A stretch of DNA of 64,000 nt, taken from NCBI GenBank assembly GCA_032164295.1, contig JAJHTX010000001.1:3658001-3722000 (forward strand), given 5' to 3'. Within the stretch, counting starts at the first letter, position 1, and each line of letters starts with the position of its first letter. The stretch comes from Inonotus obliquus (lineage: Eukaryota > Basidiomycota > Agaricomycetes > Hymenochaetales > Hymenochaetaceae). The translations under genes were made by a program, and so were the position numbers. Below, in pieces: positions 31,166-41,706 of the stretch. The notes under the pieces are model-generated. The model was not told where the DNA came from and made no database searches. It was given only the letters and a program-made list of their open reading frames with translations.

Positions 31166-34100
31166 ATGACCACTGACAGTGCTACACAGACTACCAATCA
31201 TGAGGAAGAAGTTCCCTCGACCAATCAGACATCGTTATCGGTTCTAGATATGCCATACTCGACCTCGAAGAATGCTCCCAAGACATTCACGGGACATTTC
31301 TCAGAAGTCAAGGCCTTTCTAGATTATTATGAACAATTGTGTTCTAAGTACAATGTCACGCTTGACACAGACAAGTGCAAGACCATCACTCGATACTGCT
31401 CGAGGCAGGTAATCCAGGTGATCGAAGGTCTTAATGATTTCGCTATACCCAATTGGAAGAATCTCAAGACTCAACTGCTGAGGCTGTTCGATGCCCAGCT
31501 CAATGAGAAGAGATATACAAAGATGGATCTCAAGAGATTCATGTACGCTAATCGAGACTCGAGAGTCAAGAGCTGGAAACAATTCACGCAGTATTCCAGA
31601 GAGTTTACCAAGATAGGAGGATGGCTATTCGCTCACAAGAAAATAACCAAGGAGGAACAGGCTACCTATTTTTGGAATGGACTCGATGACTACACTCGAG
31701 CACACCTAGAGAATCGACTCTTACTAAAGGATCCAGACCATGACATGGCTGAACCTTTCGATTTGGAGCAGATATGGAATGCTGCAGAGTCAATGTTGAA
31801 TGCAGACAGGTTCGACATGATTGATGGGGAGGAAAAGAAGGAAACTCCAAACCCATTCAGAGATGAACCTGAAGATGACCTTGGAAGTAATGAGAAGGAA
31901 GATGAGGATGAGGTCAAGATCGTATCCGATAGGATAAGGGAAACTCAGTCTCCAAAGATCGGCAAGACTGATTCGAAGTTGAGAAGAGCTCAGGATAGGG
32001 TGAAGAAGACAGAACCTGATGAGGTAGAGAAGCTGATCGAACAAATGTCGAAGCTCTCGATATCAGATCCGAAGTATGGTCTTTTGTACTACAAGGCAGT
32101 CAAACTCGACCCTTTAGTTGCACAAGCCATTCGTTCTCCAGATCTTAGGTCCAATAATCGTGTCGAGACTCAGCCAGATCAAGAGAAGAATAAACCTCGA
32201 GGTGGAAACATCGAGAGAGCTCCCTATCGTAATTGTTTTGGATGTGGACAAATGGGACATGGACTTCGAACATGTTCAGAGGTGAAGAACATTGTTTCCC
32301 AAGGAATTGCCAAGTTTGATAACTCAGGGAAACTTTGCATGGGAAATGGAGAAGTGATCAGGCGAGCATTTGGAGAATCATTAGTCCAAGCTGCTAAACG
32401 CCAACACTCAGCAGAAAGCAAGGTCAACTTTATCACATGTCAATCCTCATCGGAAACTAGCGAGACATTATATGCGCACCCAGAAGAAGATGAGATTGGA
32501 TATCCGATAACTCGTTCTCAGAAGACAACCAATCACAAGCGCAAGGATGTAATGGAAAGACCCATTCAGTCAAGACCATCAAGGAGAGCAGAACCAGAAG
32601 TTGTCATCAATCGTATACCTCGAAAGTCGCAAGCAGAGACAATCAGTCCACCAGCCAAGACTCAGCCAAGTGTCAAAGATATCACTATGACTGATGAGCA
32701 GTTGGTACAGAAGATCGACCCAAGGAATAGTTCAAGAGTATCAACTAGCAAAGAAGAACCTACGGGAGACAAGTCGCAAACAGCACATCGTACACCACGC
32801 CAGTCGGAGATGTCAGCCAGTGTTAATCTTCAGACAGTCGCTGACAAAATCCTTTCCCAGGATCAACTTATCTCAACTCGAGATCTTCTTGGAGCTTCTC
32901 CCGGATTAGCCCGGATCATCGCTGATAAGCTTCAGTACAAGACCATCAAACCCGCTCCAGAAATGATAATGAGAGCCAATATTGTTGAAGAAGATTCAGA
33001 GGATAATTCAGAAGCATTCTGGACTCGACCAGTGATTGCCAAGACTCATGGCAGACTTATTCGATTAACAGTCAATTGCGGAGGACATGACATCAATGCT
33101 ATTCTCGATACTGGATCGCAAATGAACATCTGTCATAGTCGATTCGCACAGCTCATCCAAAGACCCATTGACAAAACTCAGAAAATGAATATGAACGATG
33201 CTAATGGAGGACAAGGAATGTTAGAAGGATTACTCACAGGAGTTCGACTTGACATTGGAAGCATCATTACCATAGGCAACATCTATGTTGGAAGCCAAGT
33301 TCCATTCGACTTACTGCTTGGAAGACCATGGCAGAGAGGAAACCTTATCTCCATTGATGAACGGCCTAATGGCACTTATCTCCAATTCAAGGACCCTGAA
33401 GATCCAACTCGATCGAAGACTAGATATGAGATGCTAGTAACTCCTGATGGAAGCAATGAGTCATGGGACTATGATCCATCAACATGGTTCGCTGCTCAAC
33501 CTGATATCGATGATCAGGATGATTACCAAGCTCTATTTGAGAAGTTCACTCAGACAAGAGAGAAGGCATTGGAAGAAGTTCGAAATGAAGAAGGGACTGC
33601 ATATACTGCATTTTCAGTTCCACCCTCATCGACTCAATGTATTGTCAAGGAATGGGAAATCGAAACAGGAGAAAGATCAGTGCCAAGGAATTTGATATTG
33701 ATAGAGGATGAAGAAGACAGAAAAAAAAAAGAAGCTCAAAGTGACTCAGAATTACCTAATATCAGGATCTATCGAAAGCGAATGAGAGGCTCAGGAGAAA
33801 CAGACAGCCTAGAGTCACTCACGGCTCCAAAGAAACTAAAGTTCAGTCAAGAGTCGGATTATGAGAGTGATCAACGTGATCCTCAGACCATGAGGATGAA
33901 GCCAGACCAGCCATCACAAAGTGTGCATGAGCATGGAATGACTAAGAAGGAAGAATTACGAGATTCAGATGATGAAATATCAAGTATATTAAGTGTCGGA
34001 AGTGAAGGATACTCAAAACACCATTATTATGGACAAGAAGCTAGCACGTCACAGCCATTCCCAACACTAATGATGTCGAAGAAGGACATCATAGTTAGGA

Positions 34101-36952
34101 ATGATGAAGAAGAACTCTATTCCTCCAAGGAAATGGAGTCGGATCACTACGAAAACGAGATCAATCCATTGTTAAATGCACTATTTTCGGATTTTCACGA
34201 AATCGGCTCACCTCATACAGCCTCAGGGACCCTCCAGGTAGTCCACAATGACAGGGAATCACTCTGTGAGGATTATCTAGCAGGAAACCAGAGGGGGAAA
34301 GCCTACAAGCATAAAGGGAAGAAGTCAGTACAGCCGAAAATGCATAAATCTCCGAAATCTCATATCTCCGCGAGTTCAGTTCCGATCACCGTCATTGAAC
34401 CGCCGTTGGAAAGCCGTGATCCGTCCGATCATTCCAAGCCATCATACAATCTGCACGGTGCAGATCCGACAAAGTTACGGAAGAAACCGCGTCGGAGAAA
34501 AAGGAAGCTCAAAGTTAGCATTGCTGAACGACCGATGGACGGATTTGCGCAATCAAGTAGCCGATCCGATAGCTCTCGACGAGAAGATTCCAACGATATC
34601 ACAAGGAAGAGAAACGAACGACACCCGGTCAAGGTATGGCCTAATCTAGTAAATCCGAAAAATGCGACTCAGATATGGAACAGACAGCATGGAAATAGGA
34701 CTCACATGCTACAACCAGACCCATTTCACAGGAAGGGAGGTCGACACAAACAGAACAAGCCTAGAATCACCAAGAACGACCAAGAAATGAAGGAGATATG
34801 GCCAAAATCAAAACGAGAGGTTTTTGACCATAAAAGACCTTTAAGTAGCAAGGAAAGCAGCATTGACAGACCCCCAAAGACCATGCGAATGTCAAGTACA
34901 CCCATGCAGACAGTGGCACAAGGAAAGAGATCAGTAATTGAGAAGGGAAATTCAGAGTTTGTGAACACACACCTGTGTAACACTCCCTATCAGACCCAAC
35001 ATCGCAATCCGACATCACTGAACGCACCAAACCACACGTATGGTACACCGATCGAAAGCCCTTGTCAGCGCGAATCAAACGAGCCTAAGATGACGAAGAT
35101 CGGTGGAGATTTGACCGAGATGCAGGGAGGTGAACGACGACACAGATATGGTGATGTGGCACATCCCCACACCTTCCCCAGCCCACAGACGAATGAACTA
35201 GACCTCAGAGACGCCCAGGGCAGTAGGTTAGTGCATGAAGTCGACGATAGACACCAGAAACTCACAGGAGACGCAAGAGAACACCTCAAAGATAGCCCAG
35301 AAGCTCAGAACCACTCAAACCCCAAATCCGACTTTCTTGTCTCCTCTAGCACGCAAATAACAGTTGCAGACCAACCAGATGGTTGTGAAGGAAGTGCTGA
35401 GGATGCAGATGACGATTCTATAATCATAAGAATCAGAATTAATAGGCGGAACAGAAAGGAAAGCTTACCAGAGGTGATAGATGCACGGAAAGATAGGAAT
35501 GCAGTGCACATGGCCGGAAACCTTCCCCAAGACATTGCAAACAAAAATGACGGTCCGAAGCGCAGTACACAGACTGAGGACAAGGTCAGGATGACAGCAA
35601 GCCAAGGATGGAGACCAGTTATTAAGGAGAAAATGAGTATGCTGTCGTTTTTTGTCAATACTCTAGTTTTGGTGATACTGTGCATTCAACTCACAAAAGC
35701 AAGCCCTCTACCACTCCAAATGTCCTCTAACGACCCATCCACCCTCTTGACACCCCCTAATACCCCTCAGACTCTCTCGGAGACAGTTAATGTCGAAGAA
35801 TTGGTGGAAATTTTCGAACATATGAAAGTAGGAGAGCCAGATTCAGTGATGGTAGAAGGAAGAATTGCTACGTTGACAAGCCAGACCCCAGACGGCACAG
35901 AAACCCATACCATTCTACACCCACACGTAGACGTCCTACCTCCAGACCAAGTAGAGACTGCTGACCAGCTGCTGGATGCCCTTTGCGCCAGAATGGTCCC
36001 AGCACTTCGACTCCCTACCTCAGACTTCGCATACTACATGCAGAAAGTGCACGACAGCTCCATGAACAAGACCGGTACTCTTCTTCTGTCACCCCGGGGC
36101 ATCAAATGGACACCAATTGAACCTGTTGACACTGAAGATGGTATCAGCACTGCACGATTTTTGGAAGGACAAGCCGTACCGTATGAAGGAACAGTGTTGA
36201 GGTTGGATCAGTTTGAAGCACGAGTACGCAGGTCCATCAGCACACTGCCTATCCAACACCAGATGGGCTCCTACCTTCTTTATGCTCCGTTGGCCCAGTA
36301 CAGTGACTGGCCCCTTCGTGATGAAATCACTCAGCTCTGGATACACCTTATCGACCTCCACCTTCAGCTTTCACTTGCAGATTGTGCCTGTAACGGAAGA
36401 TATTGGGCTTTGATGCCACCAGAGATGTTAGAAGAGTTGTCGAAAGAATGGGAGAGAGTGAAGAAAATGCTGGTGGAGTACGCAACCAAGTTGCTAGAAC
36501 ATGACTACAGCTCCGAGCTCATGGAACCTATGACCAGGATGGAGATGCACCGGGATGGAACCACTTCTCTCCATATGTGCCGACGTTTTCACATTGTTGC
36601 TCGAGACCTGGAATTGTACATTCCTGCTCCGTTGAAGGGATGCCAAATCCTCAGAGAAGAAGAATACCTATGGTTAGTCTGTCTCAACGAAGCCATTGCC
36701 CACGCACATGACCTATGCAAGGAGAGTTACACTATTGGACCACACCTTCCTTATGACCCAATTACGGAGTTGATAGATGAGATTGCTCATGCCAGGTTGC
36801 CAGAAGAAGATTGGGAGGTACTTCCTCAACCAGTAACGCTACGCAACAACAGAGATGGAGCAACATCACCTGACTCACTAGGGTATGAAAGTGGAATCAG
36901 TTCCAATGCAGATGAGTGGAACCTCTCTTCCTCTAATATTAGTCCTTTTTAA
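31166..36952 (+). CDS. Giant ORF1 of nested retrotransposon (Gag, protease, long tail)
   Basis: The 1928-residue frame starts at the ATG in ATCATGACC. Residues 1-230 resemble a retroelement capsid region. A CCHC knuckle CFGCGQMGHGLRTC sits at about 357-370. An aspartic protease follows with AILDTGSQMN (about 643-652) and the hydrophobic LLLGRPW (about 715). Residues 800-1480 are low-complexity, rich in Lys, Arg, Ser and acidic residues. A hydrophobic helix (about 1492-1512, FFVNTLVLVILCIQL) precedes a folded-looking 430-residue tail of unknown function. Having the protease in ORF1 and such a tail upstream of pol is unusual. The frame ends at TAA 36950-36952, and pol follows in another frame, possibly joined by splicing at 36818. 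Confidence 0.85.
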   Translation: MTTDSATQTTNHEEEVPSTNQTSLSVLDMPYSTSKNAPKTFTGHFSEVKAFLDYYEQLCSKYNVTLDTDKCKTITRYCSRQVIQVIEGLNDFAIPNWKNLKTQLLRLFDAQLNEKRYTKMDLKRFMYANRDSRVKSWKQFTQYSREFTKIGGWLFAHKKITKEEQATYFWNGLDDYTRAHLENRLLLKDPDHDMAEPFDLEQIWNAAESMLNADRFDMIDGEEKKETPNPFRDEPEDDLGSNEKEDEDEVKIVSDRIRETQSPKIGKTDSKLRRAQDRVKKTEPDEVEKLIEQMSKLSISDPKYGLLYYKAVKLDPLVAQAIRSPDLRSNNRVETQPDQEKNKPRGGNIERAPYRNCFGCGQMGHGLRTCSEVKNIVSQGIAKFDNSGKLCMGNGEVIRRAFGESLVQAAKRQHSAESKVNFITCQSSSETSETLYAHPEEDEIGYPITRSQKTTNHKRKDVMERPIQSRPSRRAEPEVVINRIPRKSQAETISPPAKTQPSVKDITMTDEQLVQKIDPRNSSRVSTSKEEPTGDKSQTAHRTPRQSEMSASVNLQTVADKILSQDQLISTRDLLGASPGLARIIADKLQYKTIKPAPEMIMRANIVEEDSEDNSEAFWTRPVIAKTHGRLIRLTVNCGGHDINAILDTGSQMNICHSRFAQLIQRPIDKTQKMNMNDANGGQGMLEGLLTGVRLDIGSIITIGNIYVGSQVPFDLLLGRPWQRGNLISIDERPNGTYLQFKDPEDPTRSKTRYEMLVTPDGSNESWDYDPSTWFAAQPDIDDQDDYQALFEKFTQTREKALEEVRNEEGTAYTAFSVPPSSTQCIVKEWEIETGERSVPRNLILIEDEEDRKKKEAQSDSELPNIRIYRKRMRGSGETDSLESLTAPKKLKFSQESDYESDQRDPQTMRMKPDQPSQSVHEHGMTKKEELRDSDDEISSILSVGSEGYSKHHYYGQEASTSQPFPTLMMSKKDIIVRNDEEELYSSKEMESDHYENEINPLLNALFSDFHEIGSPHTASGTLQVVHNDRESLCEDYLAGNQRGKAYKHKGKKSVQPKMHKSPKSHISASSVPITVIEPPLESRDPSDHSKPSYNLHGADPTKLRKKPRRRKRKLKVSIAERPMDGFAQSSSRSDSSRREDSNDITRKRNERHPVKVWPNLVNPKNATQIWNRQHGNRTHMLQPDPFHRKGGRHKQNKPRITKNDQEMKEIWPKSKREVFDHKRPLSSKESSIDRPPKTMRMSSTPMQTVAQGKRSVIEKGNSEFVNTHLCNTPYQTQHRNPTSLNAPNHTYGTPIESPCQRESNEPKMTKIGGDLTEMQGGERRHRYGDVAHPHTFPSPQTNELDLRDAQGSRLVHEVDDRHQKLTGDAREHLKDSPEAQNHSNPKSDFLVSSSTQITVADQPDGCEGSAEDADDDSIIIRIRINRRNRKESLPEVIDARKDRNAVHMAGNLPQDIANKNDGPKRSTQTEDKVRMTASQGWRPVIKEKMSMLSFFVNTLVLVILCIQLTKASPLPLQMSSNDPSTLLTPPNTPQTLSETVNVEELVEIFEHMKVGEPDSVMVEGRIATLTSQTPDGTETHTILHPHVDVLPPDQVETADQLLDALCARMVPALRLPTSDFAYYMQKVHDSSMNKTGTLLLSPRGIKWTPIEPVDTEDGISTARFLEGQAVPYEGTVLRLDQFEARVRRSISTLPIQHQMGSYLLYAPLAQYSDWPLRDEITQLWIHLIDLHLQLSLADCACNGRYWALMPPEMLEELSKEWERVKKMLVEYATKLLEHDYSSELMEPMTRMEMHRDGTTSLHMCRRFHIVARDLELYIPAPLKGCQILREEEYLWLVCLNEAIAHAHDLCKESYTIGPHLPYDPITELIDEIAHARLPEEDWEVLPQPVTLRNNRDGATSPDSLGYESGISSNADEWNLSSSNISPF

Positions 36953-37368
36953 TTGCGCCGGTGCTCACTCATTTTCAATGCTCATTTCTCCATTTATTTC
37001 AATTTGGGAATTGGCCTTTCGACTCAGCCTCTACCCACCTACTATGTCTAAATTTGGAAATTTGCCATTTATTTCTGACTCATAATTTTCAAATGCGCAA
37101 TCACCCCTCACTCAATGTTTCTATTTATTTATTGATCAACCCCCACTTTATTCATAATTTCTTTTCATCACCAATCAACCCCCACTTAAATAAATGGTAC
37201 AAAATTAGTTGTTTTGAAGTATTGGACATTCTGACTTTCGTATTATGGTTCTCACTCTCAGATAAATTAGGAAAAATTATTTTCTTTATTTTTCTGACGT
37301 TTTTCAAGTCTGGAATTAGGATAGGATCAATTTCTCTTAGGACTTTCAGACATTTTTTATTATTTCAG
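36818..37368 (+). other. Candidate intron joining ORF1 to pol
   Basis: The donor GAG|GTACTT (36818) falls between codons of ORF1 and the acceptor TTATTATTTCAG|GATC (ending 37368) falls between codons of pol, so splicing would fuse them in frame. A CTGAC branch-like site is at 37294-37298. The translated stretch 36961-37368 in the pol frame is rich in Phe, Leu and Ile and looks non-coding, which supports an intron or a spacer. It is unproven, and other donor/acceptor pairs exist. Confidence 0.4.
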
Positions 37369-40300
37369 GATCTTTGGACCCGAGTCGAGTCTCACGATTC
37401 AACTTTTGCAAATCGGGAGAAGGAGTTCAGAGAAAATAACTTTCAAGGAAATGAGCATCGGCAAGGCAAAGTATTTATGGCAAGGATAGGAGAACTCGAA
37501 GAAAGGAAAGGGATGATGAAAGAAAGTTTTACAGCATACAAGCGAGTGGATAGGAAAGTCAAACCAATTCCAGGAATATTTCCTGAAGATGCACGGGTCA
37601 CTCGACAGTTTCCAGAAGATCCACTACTCACGTTACCTAATCTTCCAATGCACCCACCAGAATTTGAACCTTCGGAAAGGTTGACATTGGAAAGGCTAAA
37701 AGAATTGCACATCAACGATGATGGATTCTTATGGCCTGAGGAAGAAAAATTATTCACACATATATTCAAGATCAATGAACGGACTCTAGCCTTTGAAGAA
37801 ACACATCGAGGAACGTTCCGAGAAGACTACTTCTCACCATACATTATTCCTGTAATCCCACATATCCCATGGGAGCACAAGAATATTCCAATCCCACCTG
37901 CCGCTAAGGATGAAATTATTCGAATGTTGAAAGAGAAGATCAAGGCAGGAGTATATGAACCAAGCCAGGCATCATATCGATCTCGATGGTTCAGTGTAGC
38001 CAAGAAGAATGGAAAGCTCAGAATTGTGCATGACCTTCAAGTCCTAAATGCAGTAACAATTCGAGATGCAGGTTTACCACCAGTGTTGGATGACTTCGTG
38101 GAACCTTTTGCAGGACGATCATGTTATACGGTTTTCGATCTATTTTGGGGATTTGATGCTCGAAAATTAGCACCTGAAAGTCGTGATCTAACTTCGTTTT
38201 ATACACCATTGGGCCTATTGCGAATCACATCCATGCCAATGGGATTCACAAACTCGCCTGCAGAATTTCAGAAATGTATGGTGTTTATTCTTCAACAAGA
38301 GATCCCCGATATTGCCAATATCTTTATCGACGATTTACCTATCAAAGGACCTACCAGCATGTACCTTAAGGAAGATGGAAACCCGGAGACATTAGCTGAA
38401 AACTCTGGAATTCGCCGATTTATTTGGGAACATGCAAATGATGTGCATAGAATAATGCATCGAGTAGGACATGCAGGAGCTACATTCTCGCCCAAGAAGA
38501 CTCAGGTAGCAAGGCCTGAAGTAACCATCGTAGGACAAAAATGTACTCCAGAAGGACGGTTACCTGATGACAGCAAAGTACAGAAGATTCTAACATGGCC
38601 ACCATTGACAACTGTCAAAGAAGTCCGTGGATTTCTAGGTCTATGCGGCACTGTTCGCATATGGATCCAGAATTATTCAGCAATAGCAAGGCCACTAACT
38701 GAGCTTACAAGAAGCACAATAGAGTTCGTATGGGATGAGCGAAGACAACAAGCCTTCAATGCTATGAAGAAGCTAATAACCTCAGCTCCAGCATTACATC
38801 CAATCGACTATAACTCAGAACTACCCGTGGTATTATCTGTGGACTCAAGCATTATCGCAGTAGGGTTTATTCTATCCCAAGAAGATGAAAGTGGAAGGAG
38901 AAGACCAGCGCGATATGGATCTCTACCAATGAATGAACGGGAATCGAGATATTCGCAACCCAAACTAGAGCTTTATGGACTCTTCAGAGCTCTACGCCAT
39001 TATCGTCTTTACATATTTGGAGTCAAGAATCTTCAAGTTGAAGTGGATGCAAAGTATATTAAAGGAATGCTCAATGAGCCGGACTTACAACCTAATGCGA
39101 CTATAAATCGATGGATCCAAGGAATATTATTATTCGACTTTAAACTGATACATGTATCAGCGACTCGGTTTAAAGGGCCAGATGGTCTTTCTCGAAGAAT
39201 ACCATTAGAGGAAGATTTTGAAGAATTTGACAATGAATTCCTGGACGAGATCGCATTAATGGTTACTGGTGTACCATTCGGTTCTACCAATGAAGAAGAA
39301 CATTCGTCATTTACTATCTCCGCAAAGGATCAAGATAAAAATCTTTTAGAGATATTCCGATTTTTGGTTACTCTCAAAATACCAGAATTCACTCGAGTGG
39401 AGGATAGGAAGAGATTCTTGAAGAAAGCATCGCATTTCTACACACAAGACAAGACTATGTACAAGAAAGGAAGAGATAATCCTCTCAAAGTTATCTTTGA
39501 TCTAGAGGAAAGATTCGAGATCATGGTAAAGGCACATGAAGAACTTGGACATAGAGGAGAATTCGCTACCTATGAACTTCTCAGACGGAGATTCTATTGG
39601 CCATTCATGAGATCACATGTGAAACATCATGTACAATCGTGTAATGAATGCCAAGTTCGAAGCACTAAGAAGGTGGAAATTCCTCTCATTATGTCAACCC
39701 CGGCAACAATCTTTGTGAAGATACATGTCGACGTAATGAACATGCCTGTAGCAAAAGGATTCAGGTATATTGTAGCAGCAAGAGATGACCTAACTCGAGC
39801 TAGTGAGGGTCGTGCATTGAAGAAATCAAATGCAGCAGCCTTAGCTAAGTTCTTTTGGGAAGATATCTTATGCCGGTATGGAGCAGTTGGAAGGGTAGTA
39901 ACAGACAATGGACCTGAGGTGAAGGGAGCATTTACCAAGTTGATGAATCGATATGGAATCCCTCAAGTAAAAATCTCAGCATACAACTCAAAAGCCAATG
40001 GAGTAGTCGAAAGAAGTCATGCTATAATCCGAGAATCGATTGTCAAGGCATGTGAAGGTCAGATCGTATCATGGCCTAACAAAGTACATACTGCCTTCTT
40101 CGCAGACAAGATCACGATAACTCGCTCGACTGGATTCAGTCCATTCTTTCTACTTCATGGTGTCGAACCAGTACTACCTCTCGATTTATTTGAAGCTACA
40201 TTTCTAGTACAAGGATTCACAGACAATATGTCGACAGAAGACCTTTTGGCTCTGCGAATTCGACAGCTGGAGAAGAGAGAGGAAGACTTGGAACAAGCAG

Positions 40301-40715
40301 CTAAGACATTAACAGAAATGCGGTTCAAGTCAAAAGAGCATTTTGAGCAACGATTTGCCAAAAGACTCAGTACTCATCAATTCGAGCCAGGAGATTTTGT
40401 ACTAATGAGAAACACACAAGTCGAAAAGGAAATGAATCGAAAGACCAAACCTCGATACTTAGGACCATTGGTCGTAATTCGCCATACTCAGGGAGGAGCA
40501 TATGACCTTCGAGAAGTAAATGGAGGAGTGCGACGGAATAAGGTAGCAGCATTCAGACTTGTCCCATATATCGCACGAGATAAGGAGGCATTACAGAAAC
40601 TGCTAATGGAATGGAAGGAGGATAGTTCAGAATTGCGCAAAGAAGAAAAGAAGAAGAAGGAACAGAATCAGTTGCGCACTGTAGATGAGGAAGAAGCGGA
40701 GTCATTTGAAGGAAG

Positions 40716-40747
<32 letters not shown>

Positions 40748-40767
40748 CAGAGGAAGAAGTCGATTGA
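37369..40767 (+). CDS. Pol of nested retrotransposon (RT, RNase H, integrase)
   Basis: The frame is open from 36961 but coding character starts near 37369, after a TTTCAG acceptor-like site. The RT has GKLRIVHDLQVLNAV and a catalytic FIDD box (about 38323) in place of the common YxDD, with FTNSPAEFQ upstream. RNase H begins at VVLSVDSS (about 38828). The integrase has an HHCC zinc site ending CNECQVR (about 39640) and a D, D, E triad at about 39727, 39904 and 40009, the last two separated by 34 residues. The C-terminal region ends in a poly-Asp run encoded by GAT repeats (about 40717-40746). No protease is present, since it is in ORF1. There are no internal stops, so the enzyme may be active. 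Confidence 0.88.
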
Positions 40768-41496
40768 ATCAAGAAAGTTGAAGAAGGATCAATGGCATAT
40801 GCAGTAACGGGAGTGTTAGTTGCATCGAGCATGGACAAATACTCGAAAGAAGGAAGCGTCTCAGGAGTGAAATAGGAAGCCAGTAAATAACGGGTCTCGG
40901 AAAGGTTCGATAACATGAAAGTGCGAGCAGAAGGATCATTCTCCCATCGAAGGAGCTTGAACAAAACCTCAGACTCTCCTTTGGTGACCGGTTGAGTAGA
41001 AGAAGTGCGCGGATAACCTAGACGGGCGTGGAAACCAAGGCTACAGCCATGTATATGCATGCAGCGGGCACGGTTCTATAAGCAAAGAATTAGAAGAAAG
41101 AGCAAGTAAGATCAACGCAATTTGACTACTCACAATGAGCTGAACCTGGACGATGCGAACCGGACAATTTTCGGCATGAGTGCCAAACCCACACGTTTCA
41201 AGACATGCACATTGACAGAAGGGAGAAAAAAGATTGACTCGAAGACAGAAGAAGTAAAACAGGTCGGTGAGAGAAGGAGGTGGACAGTCGAAGATCCAGT
41301 AGTACATCATTGACTCAAAGCTACAGGTACGGACATATTGGAAAGGGCGCCCACCCGGATCAACTTCGGCAACATAGATTGCAGAGAGAATATCATTATC
41401 AGAGGTCGATAGAACAAATTGAGAAGTAGGAAGCCCAGTTCGATGCCAGTCGAAAAGATTAGGCGCAGCGAAGAAGGAAGGGAGTATAAAGGACAT
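40668..41496 (-). CDS. Antisense two-exon gene inside the LTR retrotransposon
   Basis: The exons on the minus strand are 41496-41134 and 41075-40668, separated by a 58-nt intron with a GTGAGT donor, CTAAT branch-like site and TTATAG acceptor. The phases match and give a 256-residue protein. A TTATATAA box (41563-41570) lies about 70 bases upstream of the ATG. The product opens with MSFILPSFFAAPNLFDW, has a SMMYYWIFD segment and a Cys-rich CQCACLETCGFGTH stretch, and ends in a serine-rich tail. The last 100 coding bases overlap the end of pol, where the GAT run of pol becomes poly-Ser here. No family is recognised. The regular splice sites, promoter and uninterrupted codons argue for a real accessory gene. 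Confidence 0.6.
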
Positions 41497-41562
41497 AGTG
41501 AGCGGCGAAGAAAGGAGTCAACAGTGAACTCACTCGAAGGCGCAAACATTTGAGAAGATCGC

Positions 41563-41570
41563 TTATATAA
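41563..41570 (-). promoter_or_regulatory. TATA box for antisense gene
   Basis: TTATATAA, read on the minus strand as CTTATATAAGCG, stands 67-74 bases before the ATG at 41496, within the internal region just outside the 3' LTR. Confidence 0.55.
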
Positions 41571-41706
41571 GAAGAACAAGGCACAGAAGAAGCAGCGAGC
41601 TAATATATCAATATTCTTTCAGAATAATCGGATATCAGCTCTTTAGGAGGATTTGTTTTAGGAAGTTTGCAACTGGGGACAGTTGATATTTCAAGTGTTG
41701 GGCGGA

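Noticed and set aside
36961..37368. N-terminal 136 codons of the pol frame as part of Pol
   Set aside because: Composition is Phe/Leu/Ile-rich, the apparent start is a GTG, and a strong TTTCAG acceptor-like site marks where protein-like sequence begins.
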